The position numbers and the translations under genes are program-made. Shown piece after piece: positions 49,114 to 57,275 of a stretch of 64,000 nt of DNA (its first letter is position 1; each line of letters starts with the position of its first letter). Source of the DNA: G965197715 sp965247615. GTDB taxonomy: Bacteria > Chloroflexota > Dehalococcoidia > Lucifugimonadales > UBA1127. The DNA lies in contig OZ252022.1 in NCBI GenBank assembly GCA_965247615.1, positions 2,480,001 through 2,544,000 of the forward strand. Reading direction: 5' to 3'. Below the pieces are notes generated by a model. It did no database searches and was not told the DNA's origin. It saw nothing but the letters and a program-made list of their open reading frames with translations.

Positions 49114-50196
49114 ATGCGCTGGATTCTTCACGCGGACCTGGACGCCTTCTACGCCTCGGTGGAGCAGCTGGACAACCCGGAGCTTCGAGACCGGCCAGTG
49201 GTGGTCGGCGGGTCGCCGACGTCCCGGGGCGTGGTGGCCGCTGCCTCCTACGAGGCGCGGGCCTTTGGCTTGCATTCTGCCATGCCCATGGGGCAGGCGC
49301 TGCGGCTGTGCCCCGAGGTCGTCCGGGTGAGGCCGCGCTTCCCGCGGTACGCGGATGTGTCGGCCCGGATCATGGACATCTTCCGCGAGCTGACACCGGA
49401 AGTGGAGCCTCTGTCCATGGACGAGGCGTACTTGGACGTGGGCCACCTCGTGGCCTCCGGTGCGAGCCCCCTGGGGCTGGCCCGATACGTGAAGGAGCAG
49501 GTCAAGACGGCGGTGGGGCTGAACATTACCGTGGGCGGCGGGAACTCCAAGTCGGTGGCCAAGATTGCATCACAGCTGGGCAAGCCAAACGGCATTCTGA
49601 TCGTCCCGCCGGGGACGGAGCAGTCGTTCCTTGCGGACCTGGACGTGGAGATGCTCTGGGGCGTGGGGCCAAAGTCCGGGCAGTTCCTGCGGGAGCAGGG
49701 AATCAAGACGATTGGTGATCTGGCGGGGCAGCCTGCGGAGTGGTTCAGGGCGGCCTTCGGGAGTCGCGGCCCGGAGCTGCGGGAGCGAGCGCTGGGGCGG
49801 GACGATTCACCCGTGGTCCCGGAGCACGAGGTCAAGTCCGTCAGCAGCGAGACGACTTTCGTTCAGGACCTGTCCAGCCCGGAGGAGCTGCTGCCTGAGC
49901 TGCGGACGCTAGTGCAGCAGGTGGCAGAGCGGCTGCGGCGTCACGAGCTCCGCGGCAGGACGGTCACGGTGAAGATGCGGCTGTCAGACTTTACGACGTT
50001 CACGCGCCAGACAACGCTGGGAACGCCAACGGACGACGTGGAGACCATCTTCGAGACGGCGAAGCGGTTGACGGGCCGGGAGCTGGGACCGGGGCGCTCC
50101 TTCCGGTTGATTGGCGTGGGGGTGTCGGGGTTCTCCGGGCGCGCGGACAGTCCACAGACTCCACAGCTTCCCATGTTCGGTGAAGAGACTCCGTAG
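49114..50196 (+). CDS. dinB: DNA polymerase IV (Y family)
   Basis: Translesion polymerase. The catalytic acids are Asp8 in HADLDAFYASVEQLDN and Asp103-Glu104 in LSMDEAYLDVGH. VVAAASYEARAFGLHSAMPMGQAL is the fingers segment; GVGPKSGQFLREQGIKTIGDL is the helix-hairpin-helix of the thumb, and the C-terminal little-finger domain (SSETTFVQDL... RTVTVKMRLSDF) is complete. 360 residues. A C-terminal QLPMFGEETP resembles a beta-clamp-binding motif (QLPMF). No LexA box was searched for in detail; I see none in the 135 bases upstream. Confidence 0.94.
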   Translation: MRWILHADLDAFYASVEQLDNPELRDRPVVVGGSPTSRGVVAAASYEARAFGLHSAMPMGQALRLCPEVVRVRPRFPRYADVSARIMDIFRELTPEVEPLSMDEAYLDVGHLVASGASPLGLARYVKEQVKTAVGLNITVGGGNSKSVAKIASQLGKPNGILIVPPGTEQSFLADLDVEMLWGVGPKSGQFLREQGIKTIGDLAGQPAEWFRAAFGSRGPELRERALGRDDSPVVPEHEVKSVSSETTFVQDLSSPEELLPELRTLVQQVAERLRRHELRGRTVTVKMRLSDFTTFTRQTTLGTPTDDVETIFETAKRLTGRELGPGRSFRLIGVGVSGFSGRADSPQTPQLPMFGEETP

Positions 50197-50282
50197 GGGC
50201 TGCCGAGAGACGCGTCCTGCGCTCCAACATGTGGAGTGCGGGAGTGCCCGGCCGGGCGGCGGCGGTGACACGAGGGACAGGG

Positions 50283-51155
50283 CTAGCCCGCAACGAGCTC
50301 AGCGAGCCTGTCCACCTGCTCCGGGTCAGGGACAAGGACGCGGAGCAGGAACTCGTCGACGCCGACCTGCTCGTAGGCCTTGAGGATGTCCTTGATGGTC
50401 TCCGGCGACGAGAAGATGTCCGCAGCGGTGATGCCGCCGCGAGGGTCGCGGCCGGGATAGTAGCTGTTGACCGTGGCGGCGCCGCGCTCAGCGTGCTCGG
50501 GGCCGACGACGCACTGGATGCCGGCGACGAACTTGGGTTTCCCAGGCCTGCCCGCGTCCGTCCAGTCCTGACCCAGCTTGGCCATGAGCAGCTGCGCTTC
50601 CTCGCCGGTGGCGCGGCTCCCGCCGGAGACGTAGCCGTCTCCCCAGCGGGCGACCCTCGCCATGGCTGCCTCCGACCGGCCTCCGATGAGGATCTCGGGG
50701 CCGCCTTCCTGCACCGGCCGCGGACCCACGGGTCCCACGCCCTCGGCGGCGGGCAGGCCGGACCAGATACGCTTCATCACGGCAAGCTGCTCGTCGAAGC
50801 GGCGGCCGCGGGTGTGGAAGGCAGCGGGCGCGGCCAGGGAGTCGTCCTCTCTACCGCCCACGCCGAGGCCGAGGGTGAGCCGCCCACCGGACAGCGCGTC
50901 GATGGTGGCGGCCTGCTTGGCGAGGAGGCCGGCGTTGCGCAGGGGCGCGAGCAGGACGGCGGTCATGAGCCGGATGCGCGTGGTGACGGCCGCGGCTGCG
51001 GCCAGCACCATGAGCGGTTCAGGATTCGGGTAGACGATACGGTCGATGACGCTGAGGCTGGAAAAGGGGCCCTGGTCGGCGCGTCTCGCCCAATCCAGGA
51101 TGAGCTCGCCCCCGCGGGAGGGCATGCCGTGAGGGAACCCGATGCCGATGTCCAT
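50283..51155 (-). CDS. Luciferase-like (LLM) class flavin/F420-dependent oxidoreductase
   Basis: A 290-residue TIM-barrel oxidoreductase of the bacterial luciferase family, using FMN or F420. It begins with MDIGIGFPHGMPSRGGELILDWARRAD and carries VTTRIRLMTAVLLAPLRNAGLLAKQAATIDALSGGRLTLGLGVGG in the usual place, then RFDEQLAVMKRIW and ILIGGRSEAAMARVARWGDGY. F420 or FMN use cannot be separated from sequence by eye. It lies 1 base after the YciI-like gene stop on the same strand, and at the end of the catabolic cluster. Confidence 0.88.
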   Translation of the reverse strand: MDIGIGFPHGMPSRGGELILDWARRADQGPFSSLSVIDRIVYPNPEPLMVLAAAAAVTTRIRLMTAVLLAPLRNAGLLAKQAATIDALSGGRLTLGLGVGGREDDSLAAPAAFHTRGRRFDEQLAVMKRIWSGLPAAEGVGPVGPRPVQEGGPEILIGGRSEAAMARVARWGDGYVSGGSRATGEEAQLLMAKLGQDWTDAGRPGKPKFVAGIQCVVGPEHAERGAATVNSYYPGRDPRGGITAADIFSSPETIKDILKAYEQVGVDEFLLRVLVPDPEQVDRLAELVAG

Positions 51156-51156
51156 G

Positions 51157-51486
51157 CTAGCTCACCTTTCGGGGTTCTTCAGCCAGTGCGGCGATGCCCT
51201 CTTGGGTGAAGGCTCCCGCGCCCATGACCTGGTGTACGTCCCACTCCACAATCTCATAGCTGCGCACGCCGGTGTCGTGGAAGGGGTCCGAGCCGGCGAC
51301 CTGGTTCGCCTCATCGAGGGAGGGCGCGCGAATGACGTAGATGCCCATGGAACGGTCCGACGCTGGGCCGGAGAAGAGGACGTTGCCCGCGCCGTGCTGC
51401 CGCCGCATCCAGGCCAGGTGATCGGGGGCATGGGGCCGTACCTGCTCTCGAGGGACGGCTGGGCGGCTCATCACGAGGTACCACAC
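51157..51486 (-). CDS. YciI family protein
   Basis: A 109-residue protein of the dimeric alpha+beta barrel YciI type: VWYLVMSRPAVPREQVRPHAPDHLAWM, with His-Asp pattern, then GNVLFSGPASDRSMGIYVIRAPSLDEANQVAGSDPFHDTG. Those are the family pieces. The GTG at 51486 has AAGGAGC upstream; an in-frame start at 51558 would add 24 residues with no family likeness. Its stop is one base from the LLM start. YciI-like proteins include muconolactone isomerase-like enzymes but the function is open. Confidence 0.8.
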   Translation of the reverse strand: MWYLVMSRPAVPREQVRPHAPDHLAWMRRQHGAGNVLFSGPASDRSMGIYVIRAPSLDEANQVAGSDPFHDTGVRSYEIVEWDVHQVMGAGAFTQEGIAALAEEPRKVS

Positions 51487-51582
51487 GTCGGCGCTCCTTG
51501 GCTCGGAGAGTACTCTGTGCCATTGTACTCCACGGCGGGAGAAGAGAGGCGGCGCCAAGGGCGAGGTGGCCCGGACGCGGCC

Positions 51583-53160
51583 TCAGGTGGCGGCCCGGCC
51601 GTGCCGGAGGGCGCGGCCGGGGAGGGCGCCGGTATGCTCGCTCTGGTCCACGACGAGGGTCCCGTTGACGATGACGTACTCGATGCCGATGGGGAACTGC
51701 TTCGGGTTGGTGCGGGTGGCGGCGGTCTTGACGTTGCGAGGGTGGAACACGGTGATGTCCGCCTTCATGCCGTCGCGGAGGATGCCGCGGTCCGGGATGC
51801 CGAGCCTCTGGGCGGGGAAGGAGGTCATTTTGCGAATGGCGGCGGGCAGGGAGATCTGGTTCTCCTCGCGGACGTACTCGGCGAGGATGACGGGGAAGCA
51901 GCCGTAGGTGCGTGGGCTGGGGAAGTCGCCGATGAGGAGGGCGTCGCTGCCCACCATGGAGAGGGGATGGGTGACGAAGGCGGGGAGCGTATTGCCGTTG
52001 GCGCCCTGGCCGACGTAGGAGACCTGGAGGTCTTCCTCGATGAGGAGGTCGCAGAGGGCGTCGACGGGATGCTGGCGTCTGCTATCGGCGACTTCGGCAA
52101 CGGAGCGGCCCTCGTACCGGTGATTCTGTGGGCGCGTGAAGTAGGTGAGCCACATTTCGTTCCAGGACTGTGCCCAGGGGCGGACCTCCTCGCGGAGCCT
52201 TTGGCGGCCTTCATGAGAGCGAAGGACGGCCTTGAGCCGTTCGGGGCCGCCGTCGTGAGCCCAGTCCGGAAAGGCGATGAGGACACGGGTGCTGCCGTAG
52301 ATGTAGGGATAGCTGTCGAAGGTGACGTCGCAGCCGTCGTCGCTGGCGTCCTCCACGAGTCGGATGAGTCGGCCGCCGCCGCCGGGGCTGGTGGTCTTCT
52401 GGTAGAAGTGGGTGATGTGGACGGGGACGCGGCTGCGATTGCCGATCTCGATGGCCTCTCTGAAGGGATCGAGGTAGCGGTCGCCCATCTTATAGCGGAC
52501 GTGGGTGTGGTAGATGCCGCCAAGCTCGGCGACCTGGGATGAGAGATCGACGAGCTCCTGGGTGTCCGCGAAGTTGCCGGGGGGGTAGTCCAGTCCGGTG
52601 GAGAGGCCAAAGGCGCCCTCCTCCATGGCCTCCCTGATGAGGGCCTTCATGTTGGCGATGTCGTCAGCGGTGGCGCGGCGGGACTCCCATCCGATGGCGT
52701 CGATGCGCACAGGCGAGTTGCCCAGGATGTAGGCGATGTTCACGGCCGCCTTGCGGTCGAACATGCCGAGGTACTGCTCCACGGTGGACCAGCGTCCGGG
52801 CAGGGGCGGGTTGCCGTCGAGGCCGGAGTTCAGCTCCACGAAGCGCAGGAAGTCGTCGTGGGACCTGAAGGGGGCGTAGGAGTTGCCGTCGACACCTATG
52901 AGCTCCGTTGTGACACCCTGGCGCACCTTGGGCTCATGGCGCGGCTCCGACAGGAGGACGAGGCCAGAGTGCGAGTGCATATCGATGAAGCCAGGGCTGA
53001 CGACATGGTCCGTGGCGTTTATGGTCCGGGCCGCCTGCAGAGAGGAGGGGTCACCCCTGAAGATGCGGAGGACGTCGCCCTCGACGCCCACGGCGCCGTA
53101 GTAGCCCGGGTTGCCGGTCCCATCAATGATGAGGCCGTTGGTGATGAGGAGGTCTAGCAT
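51583..53160 (-). CDS. N-acyl-D-amino acid deacylase-like amidohydrolase
   Basis: A 525-residue amidohydrolase of the D-aminoacylase group. The N-terminal small beta domain starts LDLLITNGLIIDGTGNPGY; the metal-binding HxH is in PGFIDMHSHSG (residues ~57-67); YPPGNFADTQELV, then YHTHVRYKMGDRY and PVHITHFYQK hold later metal residues; the C-terminus has the closing LTSFPAQRLGIPDRGILRDGMKADITVFHP pattern of the fold. The family cleaves N-acyl-D-amino acids, or hydantoin- and dihydropyrimidine-like rings. It is isolated from the SelA-like gene by 171 bases. Confidence 0.88.
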   Translation of the reverse strand: MLDLLITNGLIIDGTGNPGYYGAVGVEGDVLRIFRGDPSSLQAARTINATDHVVSPGFIDMHSHSGLVLLSEPRHEPKVRQGVTTELIGVDGNSYAPFRSHDDFLRFVELNSGLDGNPPLPGRWSTVEQYLGMFDRKAAVNIAYILGNSPVRIDAIGWESRRATADDIANMKALIREAMEEGAFGLSTGLDYPPGNFADTQELVDLSSQVAELGGIYHTHVRYKMGDRYLDPFREAIEIGNRSRVPVHITHFYQKTTSPGGGGRLIRLVEDASDDGCDVTFDSYPYIYGSTRVLIAFPDWAHDGGPERLKAVLRSHEGRQRLREEVRPWAQSWNEMWLTYFTRPQNHRYEGRSVAEVADSRRQHPVDALCDLLIEEDLQVSYVGQGANGNTLPAFVTHPLSMVGSDALLIGDFPSPRTYGCFPVILAEYVREENQISLPAAIRKMTSFPAQRLGIPDRGILRDGMKADITVFHPRNVKTAATRTNPKQFPIGIEYVIVNGTLVVDQSEHTGALPGRALRHGRAAT

Positions 53161-53331
53161 GCTGCTGTCCGGTCCCCTGATGCTTTCTTGGTCCGGGGCC
53201 GCTCATCCGCCGGAGGACCCAGGGCGCCCAGGCCCGGGGCGATGGGCGTTCCGGCGCGGGTGATTCACCGGGGCGCTGTTCGTTCGCGGCTTCGACCCTT
53301 CCATTCGGCGCAGAACGGCCGCCATTCGGGG

Positions 53332-54471
53332 CTACCGTGTGGTCAGCACGTCACGAAGCCGGGCGGCAACGATGAGCTCTTCGCCGTCGTTGAGGTTGTG
53401 CGCCGTGACTCCGAAGGTGGTGTGGTCATCGGCGCGGAGCCAGATGCGGGGCGAGCCCTCAGCCAGCTCCCGCAGGACCAGGTCCGTTGACTTGCCCAGG
53501 GCGCCGGGGTCTATGACGACGTTCAGGCGGAGGCCCCAGGCCGTTTCCAGGGGCACAATCCGGGCCGTGACGCCGGGGACGCCCTGTAGCGCACGTTGGA
53601 TGGCGACCAGCTTCCGCTCGCAGGCGGCGAGGCGCTCCTCATGGTCGATGGAGAACCAGGACTTGAGGGCGGCCACGACGCCGACGATCTCCTGGCGGTC
53701 AACCTTGAGAGGACGACCGATGGCCCGATAGCCGCTGGTCTCGAAGCCAATGAACCCGTGGGCGGACACGGCCTCCACAAGCTCCCTGCGGCCCGCCGCG
53801 ACGCCCGTGGAGTGGGGAGCGCCGAAGTACTTTGCGCCGAAGCAGGCGACGTCCGCAGTCTGGGCCACTCGGCGGAAGTAGTCCAGCGGGAACACCTGCC
53901 CGGCAGCGTCCGCGATGACTGGGACGCCGTGGGCGCGGGCGATTCGCACGGTCTCCTCCAGGGAGAGGACCGACTCTTCCCAGTCAGGCGTGACGTAGTA
54001 GGCCACAGCGGCGGTATCCGGTCCGATGGCCGCCTCCAGCTGCTCCGGCGTCGTGCCGGACTCGCCACCGACGTCCACGAGCTTCCCTCCGGTGACCGTG
54101 AAGCACCGGTCGTAGGCGTACCGCTGGCGCCGCTGGATGAGGATGCGGTGCTTCATCCCGGTGGCATCAGGGAGGCGGCCCATCTTCTCGGGGTCCGTCC
54201 CGGCCATGGCAGCGGCGACGCTGAGGGCGATGGCTGCGGCGCACCCCGGGGTGACGTAGGCGGCTTCAGCGCCCAGGGTGCGGGCAATGTACTCGCCCGA
54301 GCGCTCCAGGAGCTCCTGCATCTCGACGTAGTGCCGGTTGGCGTTCTCCATCGCGTCGAGCACTTCCCGGCCCAGGATGGAGCCCCCCAGCACGGTCGCG
54401 TTGCCGCGGGCGTTGATCACCGGCCGGACACCCAGCTCTTCGTATACGTCGTTGGCAGGCTCTGCGGTCAT
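53332..54471 (-). CDS. SelA-like PLP-dependent lyase/transferase (not SelA)
   Basis: A 379-residue fold-type I PLP protein related to SelA and to DgaE-type ammonia lyases. RPVINARGNATVLGGSILGREVLDAM is the SelA-like start; the PLP lysine is in DVACFGAKYFGAPHSTGVA; DWEESVLSLEETVRIA and VPVIADAAGQVFPLDYF contain the cofactor-binding Asp. It lacks the N-terminal RNA-binding domain and RGSR motif of true SelA, which is encoded at 32498, so it is not a selenocysteine enzyme. Family members deaminate amino sugars or amino acids. The ATG at 54471 has GGAGGA upstream; the longer reading is not used. It is the PLP part of the catabolic cluster. Confidence 0.84.
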   Translation of the reverse strand: MTAEPANDVYEELGVRPVINARGNATVLGGSILGREVLDAMENANRHYVEMQELLERSGEYIARTLGAEAAYVTPGCAAAIALSVAAAMAGTDPEKMGRLPDATGMKHRILIQRRQRYAYDRCFTVTGGKLVDVGGESGTTPEQLEAAIGPDTAAVAYYVTPDWEESVLSLEETVRIARAHGVPVIADAAGQVFPLDYFRRVAQTADVACFGAKYFGAPHSTGVAAGRRELVEAVSAHGFIGFETSGYRAIGRPLKVDRQEIVGVVAALKSWFSIDHEERLAACERKLVAIQRALQGVPGVTARIVPLETAWGLRLNVVIDPGALGKSTDLVLRELAEGSPRIWLRADDHTTFGVTAHNLNDGEELIVAARLRDVLTTR

Positions 54472-54672
54472 GGTGTCGTCCTCCGTCCGGCTGTCCTCGG
54501 GTCCAGCCAGGCAAGTGCTCCGGGGGCCGCCGGCCAGGGCCAATGCTCCGTTGCCAGCCACCCATTCATCGATGGAGGGCATCCCGGCGGCGCGGCGGAG
54601 AATGCGGGCCCCCGACTGCCCCAACCCCCGCGTGGCAGCGCGGGGGCGGCGTGCCCATCAGGGGTGTGGACG

Positions 54673-55224
54673 CTAGGCCTTGGGCGGGAGGTAGGTCTTG
54701 ATGACCTCATCCAGTGGCAGGACCTCGCTGTGCAGCACGTTGCGGACGATCCGCAGTGCGTACTCCTTGACCTCGGGCGGCTCGGTCTGCCGGTGGACCA
54801 TGGTGCAGTCCTCGACGACGACGACCTTGTAGCGGTACTGGAAGGCGTCGGCGGAGGTCCAGAGGACGGTGTTGTCGGTGGAGGCTCCGGCGATGACGAC
54901 GGTATCGGCGCCCATGGTGCGCAGCGTGTAGTCGAGGTCGTTGTGGGAGAAGCCGCTGAGGTAGCGCTTGTAGATGGTGATGTCCCGGTCGACGGGCTGG
55001 AGCTCCGGGATGACCTCGAGTGCCTCGGTCCCGACCATCATCGTCGCGTTCTCGGCGAGGTGGTCGGTGGGCCTGCGCATGCTGTTGATGTGGATGATCT
55101 GAGCGTCGGCGGCGTAGGCGGCGTCCTTGAGGCGCTTGACGCGCTCGACCATCTCGTAGCCGTAGCTGCCGGGCTGCCAGCCGTAGCCCTTTGCCATGTC
55201 CAGGATGATGACTGCTGGTTGCAT
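54673..55224 (-). CDS. Isochorismatase-family hydrolase with Thr at the Cys position
   Basis: A 183-residue alpha/beta protein of the isochorismatase/nicotinamidase superfamily. Asp9 (VIILDMAKGY) and Lys86 (TIYKRYLSGF) of the Asp-Lys-Cys triad are present. The third residue stands in AGASTDNTVLWTSADA, where family cysteine hydrolases have Cys (TxxCVxxT): here it is Thr119. It may therefore be inactive as an amidase, or act without a Cys as isochorismatase itself does. GAGGAGGA precedes the ATG at 55224. It is near a DLH-like gene and a SelA-like gene. Confidence 0.85.
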   Translation of the reverse strand: MQPAVIILDMAKGYGWQPGSYGYEMVERVKRLKDAAYAADAQIIHINSMRRPTDHLAENATMMVGTEALEVIPELQPVDRDITIYKRYLSGFSHNDLDYTLRTMGADTVVIAGASTDNTVLWTSADAFQYRYKVVVVEDCTMVHRQTEPPEVKEYALRIVRNVLHSEVLPLDEVIKTYLPPKA

Positions 55225-55332
55225 ACTATCCTCCTCTCGGTTTGTGGTTGGCGGGCACGCCCGCTTCGCTCCCGCTCACTTGCGGGAGAGACTAGCCTCT
55301 GCTCTCAAGCGGGAAGGGTTCGTATGGCGCGT

Positions 55333-56130
55333 CTAGGCCAGGCGGACGTTCTTGGAGAAGTCGTAGTCCGGGGAAACGTTGCTGTCGAAGCTCCAGGTGA
55401 CCCTGGTGCGGTCCCAGCCATCGCCGAAGGTCTTGTCGAGGAAGGAGAGCATGAGCTGCCACGCGTCCTCGGCGCCCTCCGGGCGGTACCGGCCGGGCAT
55501 GGTGTCATTCAGCCAGCCGTGGGGCATGTCCCGATAGAGACGAATATGGTAGCTCTTGTTGGCCTTGGACAGATGGTACTGGAACTGGAGAACGTTGTCC
55601 AGGGAGATGACCTGGTCGGTCTCCCCGAAGAGGCCCAGGACGGGGCACGTGATCCCGGCGATGTGGGTCGATATGGGGTTGGGGCGCAGCGGGTTGGGCT
55701 CCCACTCCCGGTCCCCGACGCCGCCGTAGGCCACGATGATGGAGGAGAGGTCGGTCCTGTTGGCGGCAGCGAGGATGGGTTGACGTCCGGTCTGGCAGAA
55801 GCCGGCGATGCCGATGCGGTCCGGGTCCACGCAGTCCAGGGAGCGCAGGTAGGCGATGGCCTCATCCAGGTCGCTAAGGGCCTCGTCGTCGGCGATCTCC
55901 GACCGGTCGTCGCCGCGGCGCAGGACATCCCGGTCGCCGGTGAAGCGGGAGAACATGTCGGGAGCGAACCCGACGTAGCCTTCCCTGGCGAAGCGGTCCG
56001 CGATGTCCGTGGTGTGCTTATCGACGCCGTACCGTTCGTGGAGGTTGATGACGGCGGGCCGTCTGCCCGGGGCGTCGGGCCTGGCCAGGAAGCCGGTGAT
56101 CCCCTTGCCAAACGTCACTTCGGTTGCCAT
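55333..56130 (-). CDS. Dienelactone hydrolase family protein
   Basis: A 265-residue alpha/beta-hydrolase of the DLH family. The Glu32 in INLHERYGVDKHTTDIADRF, Cys113 in IGIAGFCQTGRQPI (usual GFCxGG), Asp in GETDQV and His in DMPHGW make up the known DLH set. Most characterised members open lactone rings in aromatic degradation, so it fits a catabolic cluster. GFCQTG has Thr for the usual Gly after Cys. A 100-residue longer C-terminal tail with DRTRVTWSFDSNVSPDYDFS is not typical. Confidence 0.86.
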   Translation of the reverse strand: MATEVTFGKGITGFLARPDAPGRRPAVINLHERYGVDKHTTDIADRFAREGYVGFAPDMFSRFTGDRDVLRRGDDRSEIADDEALSDLDEAIAYLRSLDCVDPDRIGIAGFCQTGRQPILAAANRTDLSSIIVAYGGVGDREWEPNPLRPNPISTHIAGITCPVLGLFGETDQVISLDNVLQFQYHLSKANKSYHIRLYRDMPHGWLNDTMPGRYRPEGAEDAWQLMLSFLDKTFGDGWDRTRVTWSFDSNVSPDYDFSKNVRLA

Positions 56131-56172
56131 GTTTCACCATCCAGTATCGAGTCACTCACGAGGGGGCCGGCG

Positions 56173-56922
56173 CTACTTGGAGTAGGCCCTGGGCTCCAAG
56201 ACCTGAAGCTTGTCGTCGACGAGGTCCAAGAGCTTGCCGGAGAGGTCCATATCCGCCTGGGCGGCGAGCACGAAGCGCTGTCCCACGCTGTCGGGGCCGG
56301 GCATGCGCGCGCGGACCTCCTCCGGCGCGTTTTCCGTGGCGATGGCGGCGCCGGGGTAGACGGTGACGACGCAGACGTTGGCGTCGCGGACCTCCTCGGC
56401 GACGAAGGCGGAGAAGATGCGAATGGCCTCCTTGGAGATGACGTAGGCGCCGCCGGTGCTCCCGAGGCCGCCGCCACCATAGACGTTGAGAACGTGGCCG
56501 CCGCCTTGGGACTCCATTTGCGGCAAGACGTTCTTGGTGCACAGGAAGGTCCCGCCGAGATTGGTGCCGATGATGCGTTGCCAGAAGCTCTCTTCCATGT
56601 CCCGGAACTTGGGCCATGGGGGCACCCCCCAGGAGAAGTGGGGGACGATGGCGGCGTTGTTGACCAGGACGTCGATACGGCCGAAGCGGGCGACGACCTG
56701 GTCGACCATGGTCTTGACGTCCGCTTCGTTGCGGACATCGGCGGTGACGGCGAGGGACTCGACGCCCATCTCGCCGAGCTCGCCGGCAGTCTTGTCAGGC
56801 GACTCGATGTCGGCGACGGCGACGTTGGCGCCCGCTTGGGCGAAGGTGTGAGAGACGAAGCGCCCGATGCCCTTGGCCCCTCCAGTGATAAGTGCAACCT
56901 GCCCTTTCAATACCACAGCCAC
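56173..56922 (-). CDS. Short-chain dehydrogenase/reductase
   Basis: A 249-residue Rossmann-fold oxidoreductase. The NAD(P)-binding motif is TGGAKGIGRF near residue 13; NNAAIV is the usual NNAG-like stretch; catalytic Tyr and Lys stand in GAYVISKEAIR. The Ser of the SDR tetrad is missing: the strand reads LNVYGGGGLG, where ISS is expected. Loss of the Ser often points to a changed or lost activity. The GTG at 56922 gives a normal length; GTG at 56916 and TTG at 56910 are also possible, and no good ribosome site settles it. Substrate unknown. Confidence 0.84.
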   Translation of the reverse strand: MAVVLKGQVALITGGAKGIGRFVSHTFAQAGANVAVADIESPDKTAGELGEMGVESLAVTADVRNEADVKTMVDQVVARFGRIDVLVNNAAIVPHFSWGVPPWPKFRDMEESFWQRIIGTNLGGTFLCTKNVLPQMESQGGGHVLNVYGGGGLGSTGGAYVISKEAIRIFSAFVAEEVRDANVCVVTVYPGAAIATENAPEEVRARMPGPDSVGQRFVLAAQADMDLSGKLLDLVDDKLQVLEPRAYSK

Positions 56923-57030
56923 GCGGCAGTTCGGCGTGGCGCCGGCCCAGCGGGAACCGGCCTATCCTTCAGTAGCAAATATGTAGATGAGTGTCCGGCC
57001 ATAGCTTACACGGCCGGGGGTGTGCTGTAC

Positions 57031-57099
57031 ACCTTCCAGGACCGCCTGGTCTCGGAGATGCGCCTCGCGGGCGCGGCGACCATCGAGGAGGCCAACCGG
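57031..57099 (+). pseudogene. Transposase remnant (ISNCY/integrase-type), about 23 codons
   Basis: The + strand reads TFQDRLVSEMRLAGAATIEE and then ANR. TxQDRLVxELRLAGxxTxEEAN is the hallmark C-terminal segment of a group of DDE transposases (ISNCY-like). The DDE residues and both ends are missing, and the frame continues into unrelated sequence, so it is a scar. Confidence 0.55.
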
Positions 57100-57205
57100 A
57101 CCCACAGAACACTGCTCCCCGTCCCCCGGCGAAGACCACGGCCCGCATCCCCACCAAGCCAGCGCCCAACCACCCCTGGAGGAGAGCGCTACTGGACACA
57201 CACAG

Positions 57206-57236
57206 AACAGGCGCCCCCGTGCTGGGGGCGCCTGTT
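57206..57236 (-). terminator. Strong hairpin after the peptide-binding lipoprotein gene
   Basis: AACAGGCGCCCCC and GGGGGCGCCTGTT form a perfect 13-bp stem with loop GTGCT. It lies 40 bases past the stop on the minus strand. No T run, so a strong stem but not a classic terminator. Confidence 0.6.
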
Positions 57237-57275
57237 GCCGCCGCGCCAGGGTGGCCTGGCCGTGCGTCAGCGATG

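Larger units (their letters stand above)
56923..57275. other. 353-base gap with a transposase scar and a hairpin
   Basis: Between the SDR and the peptide-binding lipoprotein. The only coding likeness is the transposase fragment (57031-57099); the hairpin at 57206-57236 is the other element. Confidence 0.6.
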
